From assembly GCA_958370785.1 (NCBI GenBank), contig CATXKN010000001.1:1-64000 (forward strand): 64,000 bases of DNA. The letters run 5' to 3'. This document shows, piece after piece, positions 56,395 to 64,000 of this stretch; position 1 is the first letter of the stretch, and every line of letters starts with the position of its first letter. Source of the DNA: an uncultured Collinsella sp. Its GTDB lineage: Bacteria > Actinomycetota > Coriobacteriia > Coriobacteriales > Coriobacteriaceae. The notes under the pieces are model-generated. The model worked only from the letters and a program-made list of their open reading frames with translations. It searched no databases and was not told the DNA's origin. The translations under genes were made by a program, and so were the position numbers.

Positions 56395-57246
56395 TCATCT
56401 TTCCTGTTTCTCGATGTAGTTTTGCTTAATGACATGCGTCGCCCGCTCGTAGTCGCTGGCAACGTAAGCAGCGTACAGGGCATCGACAACCATAAGCTGG
56501 GCCATACGCGAGGCCATGGCACCGCTGCGGACCAAGGGCTCGCTTGCAGCAACGCCGAGCACGGCATCGGCCATGGTGGCAAGCTTGGACGATCCGTCTA
56601 CCTTGGTCACGGCCACAACGGGACAGTTGTGACGTTGAGCCTCGACGGTGCAGTCCAGCACTTCTTGCGTTAAGCCCGAGTAGCTAAAGGCGATTGCCAT
56701 ATCGCCCTCATGCATGTTCTTGGCACACAGGAGCTGATCATGCCAGTCGTCGTACAGATGGCACTCTTTGTCAACACGCATGAGCTTTTGCGCTAGATCG
56801 TGCGCAACCAAACGAGAGGCACCGATACCGAACAGATTGACCGCGCGTGCCCGCTTAAGATGGGCCGCGCATCGCTCCAAGACGGTGTAATCGAGCGTTC
56901 GCGCCGTTGCCTCGATTGTGCGCACGTTGCTTTTCATCACCTTCCCCACGATACGTTCGACGCTGTCGTCCATGGAGATGTCCTCGAGGGCAACGTCTTT
57001 CTTGTCACCCAAGAGCGCCAGTTCGGCAATCAGTTCGCGCTGGAACTCCTTGTAGCCCGCAAAACCCAAGCGCTTGCAAAAACGCAAAATGCTCGAGGGC
57101 GAGGAGAACGTGGCATCGGCAAGACCGCGGACGGACAGCCCGACCACCTCATGCGGATGAGCACTCACGTATGCGATGACATTGCGTTCCGCCGGACTCG
57201 CGCTGAGCTCACGCTCGCGAAGCCTTAAAAGCAATCCGTTTGTCAT
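56395..57246 (-). CDS. murR: RpiR-family regulator of the MurNAc operon
   Basis: The 283-residue protein has an N-terminal helix-turn-helix (SVRGLADATFSSPSSILRFC) and a C-terminal SIS sugar-phosphate domain (FGIGASRLVAHD, FSYSGLTQEV). RpiR members respond to sugar phosphates; here MurNAc-6-P is the likely signal. ATG 57246 is chosen because GGAGG stands 8 bases ahead; GTG 57255 is too close to it. Confidence 0.88.
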   Translation of the reverse strand: MTNGLLLRLRERELSASPAERNVIAYVSAHPHEVVGLSVRGLADATFSSPSSILRFCKRLGFAGYKEFQRELIAELALLGDKKDVALEDISMDDSVERIVGKVMKSNVRTIEATARTLDYTVLERCAAHLKRARAVNLFGIGASRLVAHDLAQKLMRVDKECHLYDDWHDQLLCAKNMHEGDMAIAFSYSGLTQEVLDCTVEAQRHNCPVVAVTKVDGSSKLATMADAVLGVAASEPLVRSGAMASRMAQLMVVDALYAAYVASDYERATHVIKQNYIEKQER

Positions 57247-57443
57247 CTCAAACACCTCCGTTGAGAAGAATTAAAGACCAACGAACGATTCGTACCGGAT
57301 ATAAGCAGCTTTTACGGTACATTGTGCCGCATCGTGGCGCACAAAGGGCGAGCGTTCTACCGCTCGCCCCTCAAATCCGACCGCTCGGAAATACGCGCGA
57401 CACAAAATGATTCATCGAGGTCGCATTATTCGTAACAGGGTTG

Positions 57444-58022
57444 TTAACGACGTTTCGCATGGGCGCCAATGGGACAGGTCGCGCGCTGAACCAGTACCGC
57501 CGCCAGCAGTACCAACAGCATGGCGGCAATGTAGCCAGCGGCGTCAAAGCCCAAATCGACTACGTCGAAATGCCTTCCGGGAACAAAAATCTTATGCACC
57601 TGATCGCCGACGGAGCAAACGACGCAAAAGGCTAAGACAGACGCACGCCACAATCGAGTGGGCGACACGCGCTTATCCAAGCACACCACCGCCAACGAGG
57701 CAAACAGTCCTACAAAGAAGAACTCAACGGTATGTGCGACGCGACGAATGTTGGCACCCATCCACAGACGAACGGGCGCAAGCGGGTCGGGATGAACGGT
57801 GGCAGTCGTTGAGCCCGCGCCCCCGACGGCATCTCCCGCCTGGGTCTCCCCCGCAGTCTCGGACTGCACGCTGACGCTTTGTCCTTCCACCGCGCGCGCA
57901 GTGGACTCGCTGAGCGACGACGTCTGCTCCACGTTTTGCTCCGTCAGCATCCAAATACTTGCCAGCGTCACGACCAGCAGGACAACCGAAATCCATCCGA
58001 CTATGTGCTTCACACGCGCCAA
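57444..58022 (-). CDS. VanZ-like membrane protein
   Basis: The 192-residue protein has an N-terminal helix, a Ser/Thr/Gly-rich loop and three more helices with the VanZ signatures RRVAHTVEFF and DVVDLGFDAAGY. VanZ proteins affect sensitivity to some antibiotics by unknown means. Start is TTG 58022 with GGAGG 7 bases ahead; GTG 58013 is an alternative. Confidence 0.85.
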   Translation of the reverse strand: MARVKHIVGWISVVLLVVTLASIWMLTEQNVEQTSSLSESTARAVEGQSVSVQSETAGETQAGDAVGGAGSTTATVHPDPLAPVRLWMGANIRRVAHTVEFFFVGLFASLAVVCLDKRVSPTRLWRASVLAFCVVCSVGDQVHKIFVPGRHFDVVDLGFDAAGYIAAMLLVLLAAVLVQRATCPIGAHAKRR

Positions 58023-58134
58023 GGGCTAGCCTCCGTCATTTTTTGAGCAGCAGCGAGTGTACCCCCCAAATGCAGTTGTCGCCGTAGCGAAATCCAAAAT
58101 GTTCGAATCGGGGCGCCAAAGGACCGTGGCGCCC

Positions 58135-58740
58135 CTACTCCATCTCGCGCATCCAGCGATCGAACGTCCCCACGCACACGCCTAGCCGCTTTGCCGCCTG
58201 ACTCCGCGTGATATCACCCGCCTCGTAGGTATCGCGCACCAGCTCGAATTGCGGAGGACAGGGCTTGCGGGGCCGGCCAAAGCGCACGCCGCGCGCTCGC
58301 GCCGCCGCAATGCCCTCGGCTTGGCGCCGGTGAATGTTCTCGCGCTCCACCTGCGCCACATAGCTCAGCAGCTGCAAAACAATATCGGCAATCAACGCAC
58401 TCGTCACGTCCGACCCACCACAGTCTCTGGCTCGCGTGTCGAGCAATGGCATGTCCAGCACCACGATGGCGGCGCCGAGCTCTTTGGTTATGCACCGCCA
58501 TTCCTCGAGGATCTCGCTGTAGTTACGGCCCAGCCGATCAATGGAAAGTACCACCAGCACATCACCGGAATCCAACGCGCACAGCAGCTCGCGATACCGC
58601 GGTCGATCGAAGTCCTTGCCGCTCGCATGATCGGCAAAGATATTCGCCGGTTCCACGCCATAGGCACCCAGCGCATCCAGCTGCCGATTCAGATTTTGAT
58701 CACGCGAGCTCACCCGCGCATACCCGTACACCGTTGTCAT
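58135..58740 (-). CDS. Serine recombinase (resolvase/invertase family)
   Basis: The 201-residue protein has the catalytic serine in YARVSS, conserved arginines in SIDRLGRN, a helix E region and a C-terminal helix-turn-helix (ITRSQAAKRLGV). Size fits small resolvases or invertases. I see no transposase nearby. A 27-bp palindrome lies 19 bp upstream of the start. ATG 58740 has a GGGGATG-type site. Confidence 0.92.
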   Translation of the reverse strand: MTTVYGYARVSSRDQNLNRQLDALGAYGVEPANIFADHASGKDFDRPRYRELLCALDSGDVLVVLSIDRLGRNYSEILEEWRCITKELGAAIVVLDMPLLDTRARDCGGSDVTSALIADIVLQLLSYVAQVERENIHRRQAEGIAAARARGVRFGRPRKPCPPQFELVRDTYEAGDITRSQAAKRLGVCVGTFDRWMREME

Positions 58741-58758
58741 CTCATCCCCGCTCTCTCG

Positions 58759-58785
58759 TAAACCTCCCAAAAAGGAACAGGTTTA
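58759..58785. promoter_or_regulatory. 27-bp palindrome upstream of the recombinase
   Basis: TAAACCT and AGGTTTA are separated by 13 bp. Length and symmetry are like a resolvase dimer-binding site, so it could be a crossover or autoregulatory site. Confidence 0.45.
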
Positions 58786-58860
58786 TTTTGGTTGGTTTTA
58801 TCTCCCCTATAGCAGGCGGAAGACGCAGGCGCGCGAGCGGCAAGACGATTGATGCGCCAC

Positions 58861-58886
58861 AAAAAAGGCGGCCCCAAAAGACCGCC
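58861..58886 (-). terminator. Terminator of rnr
   Basis: GGCGGT and CCGCC form a short hairpin followed on the minus strand by TTTTTTG. Confidence 0.75.
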
Positions 58887-58914
58887 CCATTCTCTATCAA
58901 TCACCAAATTCCGG

Positions 58915-61050
58915 CTAATGAATAAGCCTGAAATCCAAGTGCCCGCGCGTGGTGTTGACGCGCGAGACCTCGATGATCACGCGCTGCCCCAGCTCATAGC
59001 GAGTCCCCGTATCGGCGCCCGTGAGCGTGAGCGCGTCCTCGTCAAACTCGAACCACTCGTTGCCCAGACTCTTGATCGAAACCAGACCCTCAACCTGCGT
59101 CAGATCCAGGCGCACAAAGAGGCCCATGCTGCTGACCCAAGAGATCGTTCCGGCGTAGCGCTCACCCAGGCGGCCCTCGTAGTACTGGGCGATCTTGATC
59201 TTTTGCGTCGCATGGCTGGCGGCATCGGCCGCACGCTCGGCATCGCTGCACGCGCGGCAGATTTGCGGCAGGATGCGCGGCAGGGACTCGCGACCCTTAC
59301 CGATCAGCCGCGGCGTACGCACCAAGGCGTCCTTGCCGCCCAGCCGCTCGTAGGCCAGCTGCAGCTTGAGCACGCGATGCACCACCAGGTCGGGATAGCG
59401 GCGAATGGGACTCGTAAAGTGGCAATAGCACGGCGCGGCAAGTGCAAAGTGGCCCTCGTTGCGCGGCTTGTACAGTGCGCGCTGCATACTGCGCAGTAGC
59501 AACGTGTTGACGAGCGGCGCGTTGGCCGTACCGGCTGCGGCATCAACCGCCGCCTGCAGCTCGTCGGGGCTTCCCAGAGCAATGCCTGCCGCGCGACGGT
59601 CATCGATGATACCCAGCTGTGCCAGCGCCACGGCGGCACCGTGCAGGCTGTCGGGGCTGGGATCGTCGTGCACGCGATAGCAGGCCTCGATATCGCGGTC
59701 GGCCAGCCACTCCGCCACGCACTCGTTGGCCAGCAGCATGGCTTCCTCAATCAGCGACGTGGCGCACGAGCGCTCACGGGCCACGATTTGCACGGGCACA
59801 CCGTCCTCGCCCAACAGCGCACGGATCTCGGCCGTATCAAAGTCGACCGAACCGCGCGCGCGACGAATACGACGGCGAAGCTCGGCGAGCTCGTTGGCAG
59901 CTACGAGGAAATCCCCCAAGTCGACGTTATAGCCGCGAGCGGTTTCCTCGCACGCAAGCCCGCGCTCGAGCGCTTCCTCGCGCGAGGCTTCAACTGCGGC
60001 AACATCCTCGGCGGCACCCTCCAGCACCGAATACTCCACCGCACCGGCACGCACCAGCAGCGCCTCGGCGCCGTCGTAGTCCATGCGCACACGCGAGCGG
60101 ATCACGCTGGGATAGGGATCGTAATGGCGCACGCGACCCTGCGCGTCGAGCTCAATGTCGACGGTAAACGCCAAACGGTCCTCGTCAGGACGCAGCGAGC
60201 ACAAATCGTTCGACAGGCGCTCGGGCAACATGGGCAGAACGCGATCGGCAAGATACACCGACGTCGTGCGATGGCGGGCTTCCAGATCGATATGTCCGTC
60301 CCAGGCAACATAGTGCGAAACGTCGGCAATATGGACACCCAGCTTGTAGCCACCCTCGGGCGTGCGCTCCAGCGAGATGGCGTCGTCAAAGTCGCGCGCG
60401 TCGACCGGGTCAATCGTAATGACAAAGCGGTCGCGCAGGTCTCGGCGGAGTGGGTCCTTGAGTGCCGAGGCCACATCGAGCGAAAGTGCCTTGGCCTCGG
60501 CAAGTGCGGCCTCGGGATAGCTGTCGGTATATCCATAACGCGCCATCACATACTGAACGCCCAAATCGGGCGCGTCATCGCCGCCAATACGGCGCTCGAT
60601 CGTCACGGTGCCCGATTCCAGGCGCGTCGGATATGTCAGAATGCGTGCGACGACTGCATCACCCGGATGAACGCCCAAGCGCTCCGCCGAGGTGTCCTCC
60701 GGCAGAATAAAGAAATCGGCCTTAAGGCGAGAATCAAGTGGCTCGATCACTCCGAGCGGGCCGGCGGTCTGGTACGTGCCCACCACACTAATGGCCGCAC
60801 GCTCGACGACGCCCTCGATTACGGCGCGTCGCTCGCCATGCGGGCTGTTCTTAATGCTCACGGCAACGGTATCGCCGTCCATAATTTCGCGCTTGCCGCG
60901 GCCCATGACCTTGTAGTCGCCGTTTTCGGTTACAACGTAGGCGCTGTGCTCATGGAGCTGCACGCGTCCGGTCAGACTCGGGCGACGCTCGCTGCGCACC
61001 GGCCCGCGCTTATTGCGAGCTCCACGCTTATGCTTGTTATTGCGCCCCAT
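58915..61050 (-). CDS. rnr: Ribonuclease R
   Basis: The 711-residue 3'-to-5' exoribonuclease has N-terminal cold-shock-like domains, the RNB catalytic domain (DPVDARDFDDAISL with the metal-binding aspartates) and a C-terminal S1 domain ending in a short tail. It degrades structured RNA and, with SmpB/tmRNA, damaged messages. ATG 61050 has AAGGAGG. Confidence 0.96.
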   Translation of the reverse strand: MGRNNKHKRGARNKRGPVRSERRPSLTGRVQLHEHSAYVVTENGDYKVMGRGKREIMDGDTVAVSIKNSPHGERRAVIEGVVERAAISVVGTYQTAGPLGVIEPLDSRLKADFFILPEDTSAERLGVHPGDAVVARILTYPTRLESGTVTIERRIGGDDAPDLGVQYVMARYGYTDSYPEAALAEAKALSLDVASALKDPLRRDLRDRFVITIDPVDARDFDDAISLERTPEGGYKLGVHIADVSHYVAWDGHIDLEARHRTTSVYLADRVLPMLPERLSNDLCSLRPDEDRLAFTVDIELDAQGRVRHYDPYPSVIRSRVRMDYDGAEALLVRAGAVEYSVLEGAAEDVAAVEASREEALERGLACEETARGYNVDLGDFLVAANELAELRRRIRRARGSVDFDTAEIRALLGEDGVPVQIVARERSCATSLIEEAMLLANECVAEWLADRDIEACYRVHDDPSPDSLHGAAVALAQLGIIDDRRAAGIALGSPDELQAAVDAAAGTANAPLVNTLLLRSMQRALYKPRNEGHFALAAPCYCHFTSPIRRYPDLVVHRVLKLQLAYERLGGKDALVRTPRLIGKGRESLPRILPQICRACSDAERAADAASHATQKIKIAQYYEGRLGERYAGTISWVSSMGLFVRLDLTQVEGLVSIKSLGNEWFEFDEDALTLTGADTGTRYELGQRVIIEVSRVNTTRGHLDFRLIH

Positions 61051-61100
61051 GGCGCCTCCTTACTATCGATGGCCGTTTACACCCCAAGAGTCTACCCAAA

Positions 61101-61186
61101 TGATCCCTAGGGGACGGCAGGATTGCGGGTCACATAGATAGACTAGCGCCACGATGATCTGCGATCCTGCCGTCCCCTAGGGATCA
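61101..61186. repeat. Long inverted repeat with 22-23 bp perfect arms
   Basis: TGATCCCTAGGGGACGGCAG begins the left arm (61101-61123) and the complement ends the right arm (61164-61186). The centre is about 40 bp. It lies between rnr and the ftsX terminator and encodes nothing. Confidence 0.75.
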
Positions 61187-61220
61187 AAAAACGGGCCGTC
61201 CCCAAAAGAGACGACCCGTT
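61186..61220 (-). terminator. Terminator of ftsX
   Basis: ACGGGTCGTC pairs with GACGGCCCGT and is followed on the minus strand by TTTTTT. It abuts the long inverted repeat. Confidence 0.85.
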
Positions 61221-61243
61221 GAAGGAACGAATTCCAAGCACGC

Positions 61244-62164
61244 CTACACGCGCAGATAGCGGCGCATGGCGATGGCGGAACCAAAGAGACCGATAATGAC
61301 GCCGACCAAAACCAGTGCGGCGTAGGTCACCAGGTAGTACTGCATCGGCAGCGCAAACGACATCCAGCCGATGCTCTCCTGCAGGCGCGGAACCATCAGG
61401 TTACGCAGCAGCTCAAGCACGCCGATGGAAAGCAGCGAGCCCAAAATGGCCTGCAGCACGCCCTCGGTAATAAACGGCCCGCGAATGAAGCCGTTGCTTG
61501 CGCCCACCAGACGCATGATCGCGATCTCACGACGACGCGCCGTAATGGACAGGCGAATCGTGTTGTTGATAAAGATGAACGCGATAAAGGTCAGCAGGCC
61601 GACGAGCACCACGGCGGCGATACGGATGTAGTTCGTCACCTGGAACAGGCGGCTCACTTCCTCCTGGCCGTACAGAACGCTCGCGTTAACGTCGCCGTCG
61701 TCCGCGATCTTCTGAAAATCGGCGTTCTTCTTGAGCTTCTGGGCCGTGCTCTCGACCATGGACGGATCGTCCATCTCGATGGCATACGAAGCCGGCAGCG
61801 GGTTCTGACCGTCGAGCGCGCTCATGGTAGCGTCGGCGTTACCCGACATCTTGCTCGTGTACTCGGCCAGCGCGTCGTCCTTGTCCTTGTACGTCACGGA
61901 CTTGACGTTGCTCCACGTCTTAAGCTCGGCCTCAAAGGCCTGAACATCTGCCTGGTCGGCGTCATCGCTAATAAAGGCGTTGATGACGACCTGATCCTCG
62001 ACGGTACCGATCACGGAGTTCAGCATCGCGGAACCCATAATGAACAGGCCGATGATAAACAGCGAAAGGAAAATCGTGATGACGGCGCCGAGCGAGGTGG
62101 TCCAGTTACGGAAGAAGTGGCTGATTGCCTCTTTGAGCGAGTAGCCCACGTTAGTTGGTGCCAT
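61244..62164 (-). CDS. ftsX: Cell-division ABC transporter permease
   Basis: The 306-residue protein has four helices, one near the N-terminus and three at the C-terminus, with a large extracytoplasmic domain between the first two. It activates cell-wall hydrolases during division with FtsE. The start overlaps the end of ftsE by 14 bp. Confidence 0.94.
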   Translation of the reverse strand: MAPTNVGYSLKEAISHFFRNWTTSLGAVITIFLSLFIIGLFIMGSAMLNSVIGTVEDQVVINAFISDDADQADVQAFEAELKTWSNVKSVTYKDKDDALAEYTSKMSGNADATMSALDGQNPLPASYAIEMDDPSMVESTAQKLKKNADFQKIADDGDVNASVLYGQEEVSRLFQVTNYIRIAAVVLVGLLTFIAFIFINNTIRLSITARRREIAIMRLVGASNGFIRGPFITEGVLQAILGSLLSIGVLELLRNLMVPRLQESIGWMSFALPMQYYLVTYAALVLVGVIIGLFGSAIAMRRYLRV

Positions 62165-63371
62165 AGTTGCCGTAACCTCCCCTCTCCTGGTCGCGGATTA
62201 CGTGGCCGCCTTCGAGGGCGATCACGCGACGGTGCATGCTATCGACCATCTCGCGGTCGTGCGTAGCGACGATCACGGTGGTACCGGTGCGGTTAATGCG
62301 CTCGAGCAGCTTCATGATGCCCAGCGAAATCGCCGGGTCGAGGTTACCCGTGGGCTCGTCGCAAATCAGCAGCGGCGGACGGTTGACCATAGCGCGGGCA
62401 ACGGCCACGCGCTGCTGCTCGCCACCGGAAAGCTGATCGGGCAGCGAGTCCATCTGGTCGGCCAGACCGACCAGACGCAGCACCTCGGGCACCTGGCTGC
62501 GAATGACGCCCTTGGGCTTGCCGATGCACTGCAGGGCAAACGCCACGTTTTCGTAGGCGGTCTTTTGCGGCAGGAGCTTAAAGTCCTGGAACACGGCGCC
62601 AATCTGACGACGTAGGAACGGAACCTTGCGGTTCTTGATCTTCATAAGGTCCTGGCCGGCGACCAAAATGCGACCGCTTGTGGGCTTGACGTCGCGGTTG
62701 AGCGTCGACAGCAGCGTGGTCTTACCCGAGCCGGAGTGACCGACCAAAAAGACGAACTCGCCCGGATAGATCTCGATGTTGATGTCGTCGAGTGCGGGCT
62801 TGTTGGGCTGCGCCGGATAGATCTTGGTGACGTGCTCCATAAGGATGACAGGCTCGACACCGGCCTGCTTGGCCATCTTTTTGCGGCTGGCCTGCGGGTC
62901 GATGGGCGCAAACACCGACGTGAAGTCGGGGTTGTTGAGCGCGTTGTCGAGGCTTGCGACCTCGGCGGCCTGATCGCGCTCGACCACGGGAGCCGCAGGC
63001 TGCGTGGGGTCGGGAATGCCGGCAAAAAGACCGGACTGCGCGGGCTGCGGCGCGGGAGCCGCAGAGGCCATGGGATCGGGGATGCCGGCCATGGTAGGCT
63101 GCGGCGTGGCAGCGCTCGTCTGAGGCTGAGCCACGCGGGCGGTCACCGTCTGAACGGGCTCAAAGCCAGCCGTGCCGGAAAGCGCAACATCGTTGTTGGG
63201 GTTGTAGGCAAAGGGATCTGCCGCCGGCTGTGCCTGATCTGCCGGCTGTGCGGGGATCGGGCTAAACAGCTGATCCTCTGAATCCGGAGTGGCGAAACGA
63301 CTGCCCGCGACGCTCGGCTGCGTCTTGGGGGCTTCATCGCCCGCACCGGAGGTACGGAAGTGGTTACCCAC
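62151..63371 (-). CDS. ftsE: Cell-division ATPase with long N-terminal extension
   Basis: The 406-residue protein is an ABC ATPase: GHSGSGKTT (Walker A, residues 211-219), LSGGEQQRVAVAR signature, and LLICDEPTGNLD (Walker B). FtsE is normally about 230 residues; here about 172 residues of Ala/Pro/Gln-rich, probably disordered sequence precede the ATPase. That part contains two AGIPDP motifs and FTSVFAP at 150-156. Start is GTG 63371 with AAGGAGC. The extension is in frame and has normal codon use, so it is not an artefact of start choice; an internal Met166 is the only realistic shorter start. Confidence 0.92.
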   Translation of the reverse strand: MGNHFRTSGAGDEAPKTQPSVAGSRFATPDSEDQLFSPIPAQPADQAQPAADPFAYNPNNDVALSGTAGFEPVQTVTARVAQPQTSAATPQPTMAGIPDPMASAAPAPQPAQSGLFAGIPDPTQPAAPVVERDQAAEVASLDNALNNPDFTSVFAPIDPQASRKKMAKQAGVEPVILMEHVTKIYPAQPNKPALDDINIEIYPGEFVFLVGHSGSGKTTLLSTLNRDVKPTSGRILVAGQDLMKIKNRKVPFLRRQIGAVFQDFKLLPQKTAYENVAFALQCIGKPKGVIRSQVPEVLRLVGLADQMDSLPDQLSGGEQQRVAVARAMVNRPPLLICDEPTGNLDPAISLGIMKLLERINRTGTTVIVATHDREMVDSMHRRVIALEGGHVIRDQERGGYGNYGTN

Positions 63372-63476
63372 TGGTGCTCCTTATCGTCGTGCGTTTAAAC
63401 TACATGAGCGCTTTGTATTTTAGCAGGATTGCCTTTGCTGCACATAAGAAGCATGGCGGGCTTTGGGATCTGTCCG

Positions 63477-63602
63477 GCCGGGCGCAGGGTTACCTCCCAA
63501 ATCGTCCTCGCGCATGGCCGGCATTTGTCCTGCTCCTGCGGAGCTGCGGACAAACGCCGGCCTGCGCTGCGGAAAGATTTGGGAGGTAACCCTGCGCCCG
63601 GC
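63477..63602. repeat. 126-bp hairpin element with 27-bp perfect arms
   Basis: The left arm (63477-63503) begins GCCGGGCGCAGGGTTACCTC and the right arm (63576-63602) is its exact complement. Inner arms also pair (GGCCGGC near ATTTGTCC with GGACAAA near GCCGGCC), so the whole 126 bp can fold. No coding capacity. The 524-bp gap between ftsE and the edge gene otherwise holds only the 69-bp palindrome and the operator. Confidence 0.8.
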
Positions 63603-63732
63603 CTGCGGCTACTATGGGACCGGCGCATCTACCTTGTGATGCTGTGCATACAAAGTTGGGAGGGTCTGAATTGCACTTTGTCGTGCTGGGCCCTTTTCCC
63701 AATAGAAGCCTTGCTTGATAAGGTCTCTTTAG

Positions 63733-63801
63733 AAGTTGCGGTGAAATAGGGACTGTTTTAGCAGTTAAAAGCCCTAATCAGTCCCTATTTCACCGCAACT
63801 T
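63733..63801. repeat. 69-bp palindrome, copy 3
   Basis: AAGTTGCGGTGAAATAGGGA and TCCCTATTTCACCGCAACTT form perfect arms. This is the best-preserved copy. Confidence 0.85.
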
Positions 63802-63816
63802 ATATTGGGGCTCATT

Positions 63817-63826
63817 GTTGCGCAAC
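63817..63826 (+). promoter_or_regulatory. GTTGCGCAAC operator for the edge gene
   Basis: The palindrome is followed by TTTGG and TACAGT at 63847-63852 (candidate -10). It ends 69 bp before the start codon, the same distance as for gene 5123. Confidence 0.75.
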
Positions 63827-63895
63827 TTTGGTTAGGGATATCGCTTTACAGTTGAGTTAGATAGATGGATGGTTCTAGGCTCGCTGGAGGTTGGT

Positions 63896-64000
63896 ATGGT
63901 TTGTCCGTATTGTGGTGCTGAGCTTGCTGATGGTGCACGATTTTGCGTGGGATGTGGGGCTGCGCTTGACGGGACACAGGCTATACCCGTAGCCAACCCT
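63896..64000 (+). CDS. Zinc-ribbon protein, cut by the window edge
   Basis: Only the first 35 codons are present: a zinc ribbon (CPYCG then CVGCG) beginning right after the start. GGAGG precedes ATG 63896. By analogy it is likely another membrane-anchored member of the GTTGCGCAAC group. Confidence 0.8.
   Translation, partial: MVCPYCGAELADGARFCVGCGAALDGTQAIPVANP

Noticed and set aside
58135..58740. Prophage or transposon marker
   Set aside because: The serine recombinase has no phage, transposase or conjugation genes around it, and the neighbours are ordinary chromosomal genes.

Overview
The window reads as chromosomal DNA of a high-GC Gram-positive gut actinobacterium, most likely a Coriobacteriia member such as Collinsella. 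This rests on the GC-rich coding sequence, strong AAGGAGG-type ribosome sites, a MurNAc phosphotransferase operon and many membrane proteins beginning with a short zinc ribbon. No rRNA is present, so the genus is an inference.

Region 1 (about 3.2-31.6 kb) is the striking part: a phospho-signalling locus. It holds four Ser/Thr kinase-like proteins (17381-19129, 22662-23738, 25715-28339, 29541-31640), one PP2C phosphatase (19133-20020), four FHA proteins (9906-10808, 20063-21535, 21540-22541, 28482-29444), seven zinc-ribbon proteins (six of them membrane-anchored or FHA-linked), a 1311-residue Ig-like surface protein and a membrane protein with nine exact 14-residue repeats whose threonines look like FHA ligands. 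Seven transcription starts in this region and one more zinc-ribbon gene at the right edge carry the same palindrome, GTTGCGCAAC, 59-103 bp before the start codon. I read this as a single regulon.

Region 2 (32-35.9 kb) is a copper module: copA, copZ and csoR, with a CsoR-like operator in the copA promoter. Region 3 (35.9-39.6 kb) holds an amidohydrolase, a protein with a DUF559-like C-terminus and an unknown protein. Region 4 (40-48.6 kb) is central metabolism and transport: gltD, gltB, gpmA and an Nramp transporter. Region 5 (49-52.7 kb) has a rubredoxin, a flavin reductase, smpB, a TPR protein, tRNA-Glu(CUC), tRNA-Gln(CUG) and an ArsC-like protein. Region 6 (52.8-57.2 kb) is a MurNAc salvage operon: murR, murQ, murP and mupG. 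Region 7 (57.4-63.4 kb) has a VanZ-like protein, a serine recombinase, RNase R and ftsEX with an unusual N-terminal extension on FtsE. A DEAD-box helicase with an RGG-rich tail lies at the left end.

The intergenic DNA is rich in repeats. Nineteen copies of a 55-bp hairpin (15-bp arms, 25-bp loop) occur in seven arrays. Within arrays they are spaced 80 bp apart, exactly so in all but one step. Three copies of a different 69-bp palindrome, two copies of a TTGGTGCA palindrome (one split by a 69-bp element) and two unrelated long hairpins are also present.
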